In this document: piece after piece, positions 54,949 through 63,334 of the stretch
Position numbering within the stretch: position 1 is the stretch's first letter
How the letters are laid out: each line of letters starts with the position of its first letter
Assembly (NCBI GenBank): GCA_003512955.1
Contig: DOTG01000020.1
Span: 62,001 to 126,000, forward strand
Direction of reading: 5' to 3'
Source: Marinilabiliales bacterium
GTDB taxonomy: Bacteria > Bacteroidota > Bacteroidia > Bacteroidales > SZUA-534
Length of the DNA: 64,000 nucleotides
Notes under the pieces: model-generated
The model's database searches: none
Seen by the model: the letters and a program-made list of their open reading frames with translations, nothing else
Told to the model about the DNA's origin: nothing
Position numbers and translations under genes: made by a program

Positions 54949-56959
54949 TTTCATAGGAATCCTGTTTGCTTCGCTGCTGCTTATTGGTTGGGTTGACAAT
55001 AAGAGAAAGGGAACGGTGGCTATTATTGCCACGCTGATGATTTCTGCACTTAGCAGCACCATTGCTATTAAAGCTCTTGCGGGGCAAACCTTTATGCTGC
55101 TACTAAAAGGTTCGTTGGTTACTGGTACTGTTTCCCTGGTGGTTGATCCGCTTTCGGCCTGGTTTATTTTATTAATCAACTTTACAGCAATTACAGGGAT
55201 TGTTTATGGGGCCAAGTACATGCAAGCCTATTTGAACAAACCGTCTGGTTTTACCCTGCACTGGGTAAGTTATGTGCTTGCCCATGCCGGATTGTTAGCT
55301 GTTTGCGCGGTACAAAACGCGTTGGTATTTTTAATAGTCTGGGAGGTGATGGTTATCAGTGCCTTTTTTCTGGTAATATTTGAGAGCCACAAGACAAAGA
55401 CTGTCCGGGCAGGCATCAATTACCTGATACAGTCGCACATAGGGATTATCATGCTTACCATTGCTTTTATCTGGGTTTCATCGGTCACCGGTTCGTTCAA
55501 CTTTACGGCCATTCCTGAATTTGTGAGCAACCAAAAGCCTTTGTATAGTTTCCTGTTGATGCTACTCTTCTTTGTAGGTTTTGGCATCAAAGCCGGGTTT
55601 GTACCTTTCCATACCTGGTTGCCCCATGCCCACCCGGCGGCTCCATCGCATGTTTCGGGAGTAATGTCGGGAATCCTGATTAAAATTGGTATCTACGGAA
55701 TTTTACGGATGGTCTTTCTTATTGACATCAATTATTTGGCCACCGGGTATTTTATTCTGTTTGTCTCAGTAATTACCGGCGTTTATGGTGTGATGCTGGC
55801 TCTGATACAACACAATTTAAAAAAGCTGCTGGCTTACCACAGCATCGAGAACATCGGAATCATAGGAATCGGCATCGGATTGGGTTGTATAGGCCTGGGA
55901 ACAGCATCCCCTGTTTTGGCCTGGTTGGGATTTGCCGGTGCATTGCTGCATACACTCAACCATTCGCTGTTTAAATCGCTTTTGTTTTACGGAGCCGGAA
56001 ATATCCACCAAGGTACATCAACTATGAACGTGGAACGGTTGGGAGGATTGATCAAACAGATGCCCCATACCGCCATCCTGTTTTTAATTGCTGCGCTGGC
56101 CATTTGTGGATTGCCTCCTTTTAATGGGTTTATTTCAGAGTTTATTGTATATCAAGGGCTATTCCATGGCATTTTAACTTACCCGTTCCCTTACATGTTG
56201 CTGCTTATTGTTGCCCTGTTCGGGCTGGTGTTAATCGGGGGGTTGGCAATCTTTTGTTTCACCAAAGCGTTTGGTGCCGTTTTTCTTGGAGTTCAACGGC
56301 AACGTCCCCTTATCGGACCCAAAGAAAGCTCCCTACAAAAACTCATTCCCATGTACCTGGTGGTTGGTGCTATCCTGACTATTGGTATATTTCCCCAAGT
56401 ATTTATTTCGGTGCTAAATTTACCTGTTGGTCAATTTACTGGACATTTGGGAGCCTCGGCTGATGCAGTGCAGCCCCATTCGATACAAGTGTTGAATCAC
56501 TTGGGTTTTTATTCAGGGGCCCTTCTGCTAATCGTGGCAGCCATCTTTTTATACCGAAGCAGGCGCCAACAAGTGTCGGTTTGCTCCTACAGTGCTACCT
56601 GGGGCTGCGGATATGTTGCCCCAACAGCTAAAATGCAATATACCGCCAGTTCGTTTATCCGAAACTATCGGAAACTGGCCGAACCCCTGCTTAGCCTTCA
56701 GAAATTCAAAAAAGATGTGGTTGGTGTTTTCCCTGTCAAAGCGGGCCATACCATCCATCCACAGGATAAAGTGGAAGAATTGCTGATTAATTGGCCGCTA
56801 CACAAGTTCCGGGTTTTCATGTTCAAACTCTCGTTTTTACAGAACGGGCGGTTGCAGTTTTACATTTTGTATGGAATGGCATTTATCATGTTGCTGGTAG
56901 GAGTACCTTTCATCATCTATCTGATTCGGTTTTTTGTTAATTTTTTAAATACAATCTAA
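54932..56959 (+). CDS. HyfB/NuoL-type antiporter-like membrane subunit, copy 3
   Basis: A 675-residue third paralogue in tandem. It has LIVWEVMVISAFF (TM5 Glu), GFGIKAGFVPFHTWLPHAHP (TM7 Lys), SGILIKIGIYGILR, TLNHSLFKSLLFY and the C-terminal TWGCGYVAPTAKMQYTASSF. The hyfC-like gene starts directly after its stop. In usual Hyf operons there is only one HyfB, so three indicate an expanded ion-pumping arm. Confidence 0.92.
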   Translation: MGYLVSFIGILFASLLLIGWVDNKRKGTVAIIATLMISALSSTIAIKALAGQTFMLLLKGSLVTGTVSLVVDPLSAWFILLINFTAITGIVYGAKYMQAYLNKPSGFTLHWVSYVLAHAGLLAVCAVQNALVFLIVWEVMVISAFFLVIFESHKTKTVRAGINYLIQSHIGIIMLTIAFIWVSSVTGSFNFTAIPEFVSNQKPLYSFLLMLLFFVGFGIKAGFVPFHTWLPHAHPAAPSHVSGVMSGILIKIGIYGILRMVFLIDINYLATGYFILFVSVITGVYGVMLALIQHNLKKLLAYHSIENIGIIGIGIGLGCIGLGTASPVLAWLGFAGALLHTLNHSLFKSLLFYGAGNIHQGTSTMNVERLGGLIKQMPHTAILFLIAALAICGLPPFNGFISEFIVYQGLFHGILTYPFPYMLLLIVALFGLVLIGGLAIFCFTKAFGAVFLGVQRQRPLIGPKESSLQKLIPMYLVVGAILTIGIFPQVFISVLNLPVGQFTGHLGASADAVQPHSIQVLNHLGFYSGALLLIVAAIFLYRSRRQQVSVCSYSATWGCGYVAPTAKMQYTASSFIRNYRKLAEPLLSLQKFKKDVVGVFPVKAGHTIHPQDKVEELLINWPLHKFRVFMFKLSFLQNGRLQFYILYGMAFIMLLVGVPFIIYLIRFFVNFLNTI

Positions 56960-57865
56960 ATGGTAAGTTTTGTATTGATAGTATTGATAAGCCTTGTTTT
57001 TTCGGGTATTGTCATCCGGACGAAAAGCATCGCTTCAGGGAGAAAGGGGCCAGGCATCTGGCAGCCCATGAAAGATATCTTTAAGCTCTTTAAAAAGGGG
57101 GCGGTGTACAGCGAAACCACCAGTATTATTTTTCAGATTGCCCCCAGCATCTACTTTGCATCGGTGTTGATGGCCATTATGGTAATTCCCCTGGGAAATA
57201 GCAAAGGGTTGATTTCGTTTGCCGGCGATTTTGTGTTTTTTGCTTACGTGCTGGCGGTGGGTAAGTTTTTCAACATCATCTCGGCCCTTGATACGGGTAG
57301 CAGCTTCGAAGGAATGGGAGCCAGCCGCGAGGCTTTGTTCTCGATGCTGGCCGAACCTGCCTTTTTTATCCTGATGGGCTCCCTTGGGCTGCTTACCGGA
57401 TACACATCGTTCCACGAAATTTTTATGGCGTTCCATTTTGGATCGTACGTTTCGTATGCCCTGGGCGTGATTGCCACCTTTATTTTAATCATGATTTGCA
57501 TGATTGAAAACAGCCGGATGCCCGTGGACGACCCTAAAACCCATCTGGAGCTGACCATGATTCATGAGGTGATGATTTTGGACAACAGCGGCTTCGATCT
57601 AGGGTTGATTATGCACGCCATCAACCTGAAGTTTGCCATGTATGGAGCACTCATCGCCAATATGTTCCTGGGTGATGCCCCCATGTACCTGACTATTCCC
57701 CTGTTTTTATCCATCCAGGTGCTGTTTGCTGTGGTAGTCGGAATTCTTGAGTCGTTCTCGGCCCGGTTCCGGATGAACCACAATGCCCAGTTCATCCTGG
57801 TACTTTCATCGCTTTCGCTGCTGATGTTCTTCGGGGTTTTGATGGTTCTAGGTAAGTTTAATTAA
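56960..57865 (+). CDS. hyfC: HyfC/NuoH-type membrane subunit
   Basis: A 301-residue, eight-helix NuoH-like subunit linking the membrane arm to the peripheral arm. The conserved loops are intact: GSSFEGMGASREALFS and ENSRMPVDDPKTHLELTMIH. In complex I and group-4 hydrogenases this subunit forms the coupling channel next to the large and small subunits. It starts immediately after copy 3 and 17 bp before the hyfE-like gene. Confidence 0.93.
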   Translation: MVSFVLIVLISLVFSGIVIRTKSIASGRKGPGIWQPMKDIFKLFKKGAVYSETTSIIFQIAPSIYFASVLMAIMVIPLGNSKGLISFAGDFVFFAYVLAVGKFFNIISALDTGSSFEGMGASREALFSMLAEPAFFILMGSLGLLTGYTSFHEIFMAFHFGSYVSYALGVIATFILIMICMIENSRMPVDDPKTHLELTMIHEVMILDNSGFDLGLIMHAINLKFAMYGALIANMFLGDAPMYLTIPLFLSIQVLFAVVVGILESFSARFRMNHNAQFILVLSSLSLLMFFGVLMVLGKFN

Positions 57866-57882
57866 TTTCAACACGTATTGAT

Positions 57883-58512
57883 ATGACAAATATCCTTTTA
57901 ATTGTTTTTACCATATCGCTGCTTTATTTCGCGATTGCCAACCGGTTGATGACCTACGTTAAGATATTGACACTCCAGGGAGTAATCCTTTTTGGGGTAG
58001 CCTTTATCGAACTGCGGGAGTTAAACCTGTTGAACCTGATATTCATCCTCTTGGAAACCATTATTGTAAAAGCTTTGGCCATTCCCATGTTTATGCGTTA
58101 TGTGATTAAAAAGAACAACATCACGCGTGAGGCCGAACCTTTTGTACCCAATTTTGTGTCGCTCATTTTGGTGACCATCATTATCATTGTCACCTTTATC
58201 ATTTCAAATGTCATCAACGATCCTCATCTACATAAAATCTACTTTGTAACAGCGCTTTCTGCCCTTTTCAGCGGGTTATACTTTATAAGTAGCCGTAAAA
58301 AAATTATTACCCATGTTATCTGCTATGTGGTCATCGAAAATGGGGTGTTCATCCTTTCGCTGGCCGTGGGGAATGAGATGCCTTTGCTGATTAACCTGGG
58401 TGTGCTGCTCGATGTGTTTGTGAGTGTTTTTCTTTTGGGCATTTTCATAAACAAGGTGGGCGACGTGACCAGTGATGGGGATGTGGCAGAATTAAGCAAA
58501 TTAAAAGATTAA
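57883..58512 (+). CDS. hyfE: HyfE-type membrane subunit
   Basis: A 209-residue hydrophobic protein with about six to seven helices, related to the NuoK-like part of HyfE. The typical VIENGVFILSLAVGNEMPLL segment carries a membrane glutamate (VVIENG), like the NuoK signature. It sits between the hyfC- and hyfF-like genes in canonical order. Confidence 0.88.
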   Translation: MTNILLIVFTISLLYFAIANRLMTYVKILTLQGVILFGVAFIELRELNLLNLIFILLETIIVKALAIPMFMRYVIKKNNITREAEPFVPNFVSLILVTIIIIVTFIISNVINDPHLHKIYFVTALSALFSGLYFISSRKKIITHVICYVVIENGVFILSLAVGNEMPLLINLGVLLDVFVSVFLLGIFINKVGDVTSDGDVAELSKLKD

Positions 58513-58522
58513 ATCAACAACT

Positions 58523-59950
58523 ATGATCATTCCATATTTAACCGGTTCCATATTGATTGCAGGCGCGTTGTTCTTCAACCAGAAGAAGCTTGTAAGCAAA
58601 TTGTTGGTTGTAACCTTCCTGATAATGCAGTGGGGGTTTACCGTGTTCGAAATTATGCACAAAGGAGCAACTACGTACGACTATTTCAGTACCGATGCGT
58701 TGGCTGTCCTTTTATTGGTCACGTTGAGCATTATCAGCATTCCGGCTCTGACCCACAGTTATGAATATATCTATAAAGAGAAAGACAATCCCCGCGCACG
58801 TGGTATTTACTACGGAGCCTTGGTTTTGTTAATCATGTCGTTAACAGCCGCGTATCTGTCGTCGCATATTGCTGTAACCTGGATATTTGTTGAAATCACC
58901 ACTCTGAGTGCATCGGCGCTGATCTTTCATCGGCGGAATGCCGGTTCCATTGAAGCCACCTGGAAATACGTGTTCGTGAGCTCCATCAGTTTGGTGTTCG
59001 TGTTCATCGGCATCCTCTTTTTAAGTATCGCTTTAGGGAAAGGTCACGAAGAGGGTATGTTTTATGAAGAGCTGATGGTTTTATCTCCCGGGTTAAATAC
59101 CTTTTGGCTAAAGATGGCCTTCATTTTTATATTCTCGGGATACACCGCCAAGTTAGGATTGGTGCCTATGTACACGGCAGGCATTGATGCCAAAGATAAA
59201 GCCCCCACTCCGGCCGCGGCTCTGTTTTCAAGTGTTCTGATGAACGTGGGGTTTGTAGGCTTTTTCCGTTTTTACAAAGTGGTAGCCAATACCTCCATCC
59301 ATCCTTGGGCCAACCACGTGGTTATGATCGCGGCTTTTCTCTCCATCTTTGTGGCTACGGTTTATATGCTCAAGGTTAAAAACATCAAACGGATGTTGGC
59401 CTATTCCAGCATTGAACACATGGGGCTGATCATGCTGGGGTTGGTTGCCGGAGGAATCGGTTACTACGCCGCTTTATTGCATCTTATCCTACACTCTTTT
59501 GCCAAATCGGCTCTTTTCCTACAGATTGGCCACTTGTACAAAACTTTCAAGACCAAAAACATTTACTCCATTGGGAATTATTTTAAATTCAATGTGCCGG
59601 GAGCGGTATTTTTACTTCTTGCCTTCATTGTGGTAACTGCCATGCCGCCTTCAGGGCTTTTTATTAGTGAGTTTTATATTTTCAAAGCTATGTTCGAAGG
59701 TGGATACCTGTTTCTGCTCATTCCTGTACTAATCCTTTTAACTATGATAATTTGGTCGCTGGGGAAAAACATCCTGAAAATGGTGTTTATTCCTCCCGTT
59801 GGATTCGATGAATCGAAAGTTGAACCCGTGAATTCGTTAGAGACCTTTTCGCAATACCTCTTACTTGGGTTGGTTATTTATTTAGGGATAAACCCTCCGC
59901 AGGTTTTTGTTGATTTACTCCACGAGGCTGTTCAAAACCTAACTTTCTGA
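58523..59950 (+). CDS. hyfF: HyfF/NuoN-type antiporter-like membrane subunit
   Basis: A 475-residue proton-conducting subunit, the fourth antiporter-like protein of the operon. Channel residues are WIFVEITTLSASAL (TM5 Glu), GYTAKLGLVPMYT (TM7 Lys) and LILHSFAKSALFLQIG (TM12-type Lys). The MLAYSSIEHMGLIMLGL segment is the family's helix with histidine. It is followed after 4 bp by the large-subunit gene. Confidence 0.92.
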   Translation: MIIPYLTGSILIAGALFFNQKKLVSKLLVVTFLIMQWGFTVFEIMHKGATTYDYFSTDALAVLLLVTLSIISIPALTHSYEYIYKEKDNPRARGIYYGALVLLIMSLTAAYLSSHIAVTWIFVEITTLSASALIFHRRNAGSIEATWKYVFVSSISLVFVFIGILFLSIALGKGHEEGMFYEELMVLSPGLNTFWLKMAFIFIFSGYTAKLGLVPMYTAGIDAKDKAPTPAAALFSSVLMNVGFVGFFRFYKVVANTSIHPWANHVVMIAAFLSIFVATVYMLKVKNIKRMLAYSSIEHMGLIMLGLVAGGIGYYAALLHLILHSFAKSALFLQIGHLYKTFKTKNIYSIGNYFKFNVPGAVFLLLAFIVVTAMPPSGLFISEFYIFKAMFEGGYLFLLIPVLILLTMIIWSLGKNILKMVFIPPVGFDESKVEPVNSLETFSQYLLLGLVIYLGINPPQVFVDLLHEAVQNLTF

Positions 59951-59954
59951 AATT

Positions 59955-61454
59955 ATGAACTATTTAAGCATTAAAAATAACCAAAGGGTAGCCCTGGAAT
60001 CGATACCTACCCTAGCTTACGAGGTTTTTTACCACGAAGTGGTCACCCATTTAATGACAGGAGAGGATGCACATTGCGTGAATTATTTTGGGATTCCCTC
60101 GGGCAAAGAGGTTAAACTGATTTGCTGCATTGCCAACGATGCCCTGGGAACCATTCAGGTAGTTGCAACCCTTGCCGATCCTGAAAAAATGATCCCTTCG
60201 CTCTCCTCAAAAATCATGGCCTTTCATGCATTTGAACGCGAAATTCATGAAAATTTTGGCATTCAGTATGTGGATCATCCCTGGTTAAAACCTATCAGGT
60301 ACCCTTTTGATCGGGCAACAAAGCAATGCCAGATTTCAAATTATCCGTTTTATAAAATCGAAAGCGAAGAGTTGCACGAGGTGGGTGTAGGCCCTATTCA
60401 TGCCGGAGTAATTGAACCCGGGCATTTCCGGTTTATCTGCAATGGCGAACAGATCCTTCATCTCGAAATTCAGTTGGGCTACCAACACCGTGGCCTGGAG
60501 CACCTTTTCGTTGAGAAAAAAGGGTTACTGCAACGGGCAACCCTGGCCGAAAATATTGCCGGAGACACCGTGGTAGGGCATACCTCCACCTTTGCCAATG
60601 TATGGGAAAGTTTGTGCGGGTTCACCGCATCGGAAAAGCTTCAGTTCGACCGGGCACTGGCACTTGAACACGAACGGATAGCCATCCACACCGGCGATTT
60701 AAGCGCCATTTGTACCGATGTGGCATATCAGTTGGGAAGTTCCGTGTTTGGAAGGCTGCGCACGCCGGTAATCAACTATTTCCAGCAATGGTGCGGCAAC
60801 CGGTTAGCCAAGAGCCTTATACGCCCGGGAAAAACCAACTTCCCGTCCACCCCTCAATTGGCTGAAAAATGGTTCGAGGTTTTTCATGCCTATGAACCTC
60901 ACTTTACCGAAATGGCACTGCAAATGTTCGATTTGCCATCGGTACTTTCACGTATTGAAAAAACCGGTGTAGTAAGCCGTGAAACAGCTCTCGATATTGG
61001 GGCTGTTGGAATGGCCGCAAGGGCTAGCGGCCTCAAACGCGATGTGCGTAGTTCGCATCCAACCGGATATTATGAAAAAACCAGCTACCAACCCATCATG
61101 GGTCAGGTGGGCGATGTTCATGCCCGTTCAAAAATCCGGTTCGATGAAATCAACACTTCCATTGCTTTTATCAAAAACATGCTTAACCAGATGCCACAGC
61201 CGGATGGTGAAATAAAACCCCTTGATTCCCCGGCTCCCGGTTCTTTCGTGCTCTCGATGACGGAAGGCTGGCGGGGCGAAATTTGCCACTGCGCCATCAC
61301 CGGTTCCAAAGGGGAATTGCTGCTGTATAAAATTAAAGATCCATCGTTTCACAACTGGTTAGCTCTGGCGTTAGCTGTGCGGAACAACGAAATATCCGAC
61401 TTCCCTATATGCAACAAAAGTTTTAACCTTTCGTATTGCGGCCACGATTTGTAA
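59955..61454 (+). CDS. hyfG: HyfG-like large subunit lacking all NiFe ligands (NuoC-NuoD fusion)
   Basis: A 499-residue fusion of a NuoC-like domain (1-130) and a NuoD/hydrogenase-large-subunit domain (140-499). In HycE the L1 motif RVCGICGFAH binds nickel-iron through two cysteines; here the aligned stretch is NIAGDTVVGH, with Ala202 and Thr205. The C-terminal L2 motif DPCYSC is replaced by NLSYCG (Ser493, Gly496), and the protein ends three residues later. The flanking framework is kept (GYQHRGLEHL, MAARASGLKRDVRSSHP, FVLSMTEGWRGEICH). It cannot be a hydrogenase and belongs with the energy-converting-hydrogenase-related (Ehr) proteins. No maturation (hyp) genes are nearby. Confidence 0.9.
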   Translation: MNYLSIKNNQRVALESIPTLAYEVFYHEVVTHLMTGEDAHCVNYFGIPSGKEVKLICCIANDALGTIQVVATLADPEKMIPSLSSKIMAFHAFEREIHENFGIQYVDHPWLKPIRYPFDRATKQCQISNYPFYKIESEELHEVGVGPIHAGVIEPGHFRFICNGEQILHLEIQLGYQHRGLEHLFVEKKGLLQRATLAENIAGDTVVGHTSTFANVWESLCGFTASEKLQFDRALALEHERIAIHTGDLSAICTDVAYQLGSSVFGRLRTPVINYFQQWCGNRLAKSLIRPGKTNFPSTPQLAEKWFEVFHAYEPHFTEMALQMFDLPSVLSRIEKTGVVSRETALDIGAVGMAARASGLKRDVRSSHPTGYYEKTSYQPIMGQVGDVHARSKIRFDEINTSIAFIKNMLNQMPQPDGEIKPLDSPAPGSFVLSMTEGWRGEICHCAITGSKGELLLYKIKDPSFHNWLALALAVRNNEISDFPICNKSFNLSYCGHDL

Positions 61455-61474
61455 CCCTATTAAAAGAATCAGTT

Positions 61475-62230
61475 ATGTTAGAAGTTTTTAAAATATGGTT
61501 TCACCAAGGAAAACAATACATTCCCGATGTAACTACTGTTGAAGTTCCCGGAATTTTTAGGGGCCGACCTATCATTACTACTCAACCGATTGACGAAAAA
61601 CAGCTTGTGGAACTTTGCCCAACCGGAGCCATTGGCGCATCACCTGTAAGCATCGACCTTGGACGGTGCACCTTTTGCGGGGAATGTGCCATTCAGTTTC
61701 CTGAAAAAATAAGTTTTACCAAAGACTTTAAGCTGGCCACCAACCAGCGGAGCCGCCTCATTGTTAAAGAAGGCGATATGAATCCCATTACCGTCAATCC
61801 GGAACTCATCCGCAAAGAAATTTACCGGTTGTTCCGTGGTTCACTGAAGCTACGGCAAGTATCGGCAGGGGGTGATAACAGTTGCGAATGGGAACTGAAT
61901 GCGGTGAGCAATGTTAACTTTGATATGGGCCGCTTTGGGATTGAGTTTGTGGCCTCGCCGCGCCATGCCGATGGTCTGGTGATTACCGGCCCCATTACCG
62001 AAAACATGGCCGAGCCTTTACGCATTGCTTACGAAGCAACCCCCGAACCCAAAATTATTATCGTGGCAGGTGTGGATGCCATCAGTGGAGGTATTTTTGA
62101 AGGAAGTCCGGCATTGAACCGCTCTTTTCTCGATAAATACCCCATCGCCCTTTATATCCCGGGAAACCCGGTACACCCCTTATCTTTTATAAATGGGGTA
62201 CTAAGCTTGATACGGACTAAAACAAAATAA
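61475..62230 (+). CDS. Ferredoxin-HyfI/NuoB-like fusion with degraded proximal-cluster site
   Basis: A 251-residue protein. The N-terminal part (about 30-95) has one ferredoxin-type [4Fe-4S] site from Cys48 (LCPTGAI) and Cys65, Cys68, Cys71 (CTFCGEC). The NuoB-like part (115-250) should hold the proximal cluster through four cysteines. Here the CxGC pair reads DNSC (only Cys137 left), the third ligand is Asp201 in GVDAISGGIF, and the last is Asn231 in PGNPVHP. Three of four ligands are lost, so no normal proximal cluster can form. ATG 61475 is chosen; an upstream TTG at 61436 overlaps the large-subunit gene. Last gene before a strong terminator. Confidence 0.88.
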   Translation: MLEVFKIWFHQGKQYIPDVTTVEVPGIFRGRPIITTQPIDEKQLVELCPTGAIGASPVSIDLGRCTFCGECAIQFPEKISFTKDFKLATNQRSRLIVKEGDMNPITVNPELIRKEIYRLFRGSLKLRQVSAGGDNSCEWELNAVSNVNFDMGRFGIEFVASPRHADGLVITGPITENMAEPLRIAYEATPEPKIIIVAGVDAISGGIFEGSPALNRSFLDKYPIALYIPGNPVHPLSFINGVLSLIRTKTK

Positions 62231-62231
62231 A

Positions 62232-62267
62232 AAAACAGGGAGGCGATGTCTCCCTGTTTTTTTATCC
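62232..62267. terminator. Terminator after the Ehr operon
   Basis: AAAACAGGGAG (62232-62242) pairs exactly with CTCCCTGTTTT (62250-62260) around a 7-base loop, followed by T residues. With its A-run on the left it can also end metF transcription on the minus strand. Confidence 0.92.
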
Positions 62268-62278
62268 ATTATCGAATT

Positions 62279-63232
62279 CTAAAATATCTCCTCTGCAATT
62301 TTTCGGATGCTGCTTCCGGCTCCCAATGTATAAAAATGCAATACCGGGGCTCCTTGGTTTATCAACTCTTTGGCTTGTTCAATACTCCAATGGGTACCCA
62401 CTTCTAAAGCCTCTTTATTGTCTTTGCACTTTTTTATCTCTTTCTTCAAATCTTCTGGGATCTCTAAATGAAACAACCTGGGTAACACTTCCACCTGATC
62501 AAGAAGGGCAATGGGCTTCAACCCGGGAATGATAGGAACGGTGATGCCGGCAGCCCGGCATTTTTGCACAAAATCAAAATAATGTTTGTTGTCAAAAAAC
62601 ATTTGTGTAATGATATACTCTGCCCCGGCCAATACTTTCGCTTTCAGGTATTGAATATCCGATTCCAGGCTAGCCGCCGCATAATGCTTCTCGGGATATC
62701 CCGCTACCCCTACACAAAAATTCGATGGATTGGCTTGCTCCAGGTTTTCATCCAGATATTTGCCTTTGTTCATGTTCATTACCTGTTCAACCAGCTCCAC
62801 GGCATAACGGTGGCCATCGGGGTCGGGAATAAATACGTCCTGCCCCCGGCCAGCATCTCCTTGCAATACCAACAGGTTTTCGATACCTAAAAAGTTGAAG
62901 TCAATCAGGGCATTTTCTGCCTGGTCGCGCGAAAAACCTCCACAAGTCAGGTGCGGTACCACTTCAACCTTATATTTGTTCATGATGGAAGCAGTGAGGG
63001 CCACGGTTCCCGGACGCTTGGAGATAGTCCGTTTGATGATTTTCCCGTTTTTTAACTGCGAATAGGTGGCTTCATCTTTATGATAGGTGATGTTAATAAA
63101 CGCGGGTTGAAACTCGATTAATTGCTCGATCCGTTGGTAAATTCCCTCTACTTTGTTTCCCCGTAAAGGTGGTACAATTTCGATGGAGAAAAGTGTTTTT
63201 TTCCGGTTGTTGATTAAGTCAATTACTTTCAC
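62279..63232 (-). CDS. metF: Methylenetetrahydrofolate reductase
   Basis: Flavin enzyme reducing 5,10-methylene-THF to 5-methyl-THF for methionine synthesis, 317 aa. The family pattern is FSIEIVPPLRG at the start, then LVLQGDAG, ITQMFFDN and PIIPGLKPI. The start is GTG 63232-63230: an in-frame stop lies two codons upstream, and no ATG is available nearby. It is downstream of metH on the same strand, so methyl-THF producer and user are linked. A palindromic repeat sits in the 102-bp gap. Confidence 0.95.
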   Translation of the reverse strand: MKVIDLINNRKKTLFSIEIVPPLRGNKVEGIYQRIEQLIEFQPAFINITYHKDEATYSQLKNGKIIKRTISKRPGTVALTASIMNKYKVEVVPHLTCGGFSRDQAENALIDFNFLGIENLLVLQGDAGRGQDVFIPDPDGHRYAVELVEQVMNMNKGKYLDENLEQANPSNFCVGVAGYPEKHYAAASLESDIQYLKAKVLAGAEYIITQMFFDNKHYFDFVQKCRAAGITVPIIPGLKPIALLDQVEVLPRLFHLEIPEDLKKEIKKCKDNKEALEVGTHWSIEQAKELINQGAPVLHFYTLGAGSSIRKIAEEIF

Positions 63233-63244
63233 TGTTTATTGATT

Positions 63245-63331
63245 TTTTGCCACGAATTACACAAATTTTCATGAATATATTTAACATTAAACTGCTTTTT
63301 TTGTGTTCATTCGTGCAATTAGTGGTTTTTT
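63245..63331. repeat. REP-like imperfect palindrome between metH and metF
   Basis: The left arm TTTTGCCACGAATTACAC (to 63262) and the right arm, which reverse-complemented reads ACCACTAATTGCACGAAT, are imperfect inverted copies. The 14-mer GCCACGAATTACAC is repeated exactly 13 bp upstream of gmd at 5305-5318. It lies between stop and start codons, typical of REP-like or small interspersed elements. Confidence 0.6.
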
Positions 63332-63334
63332 TGT

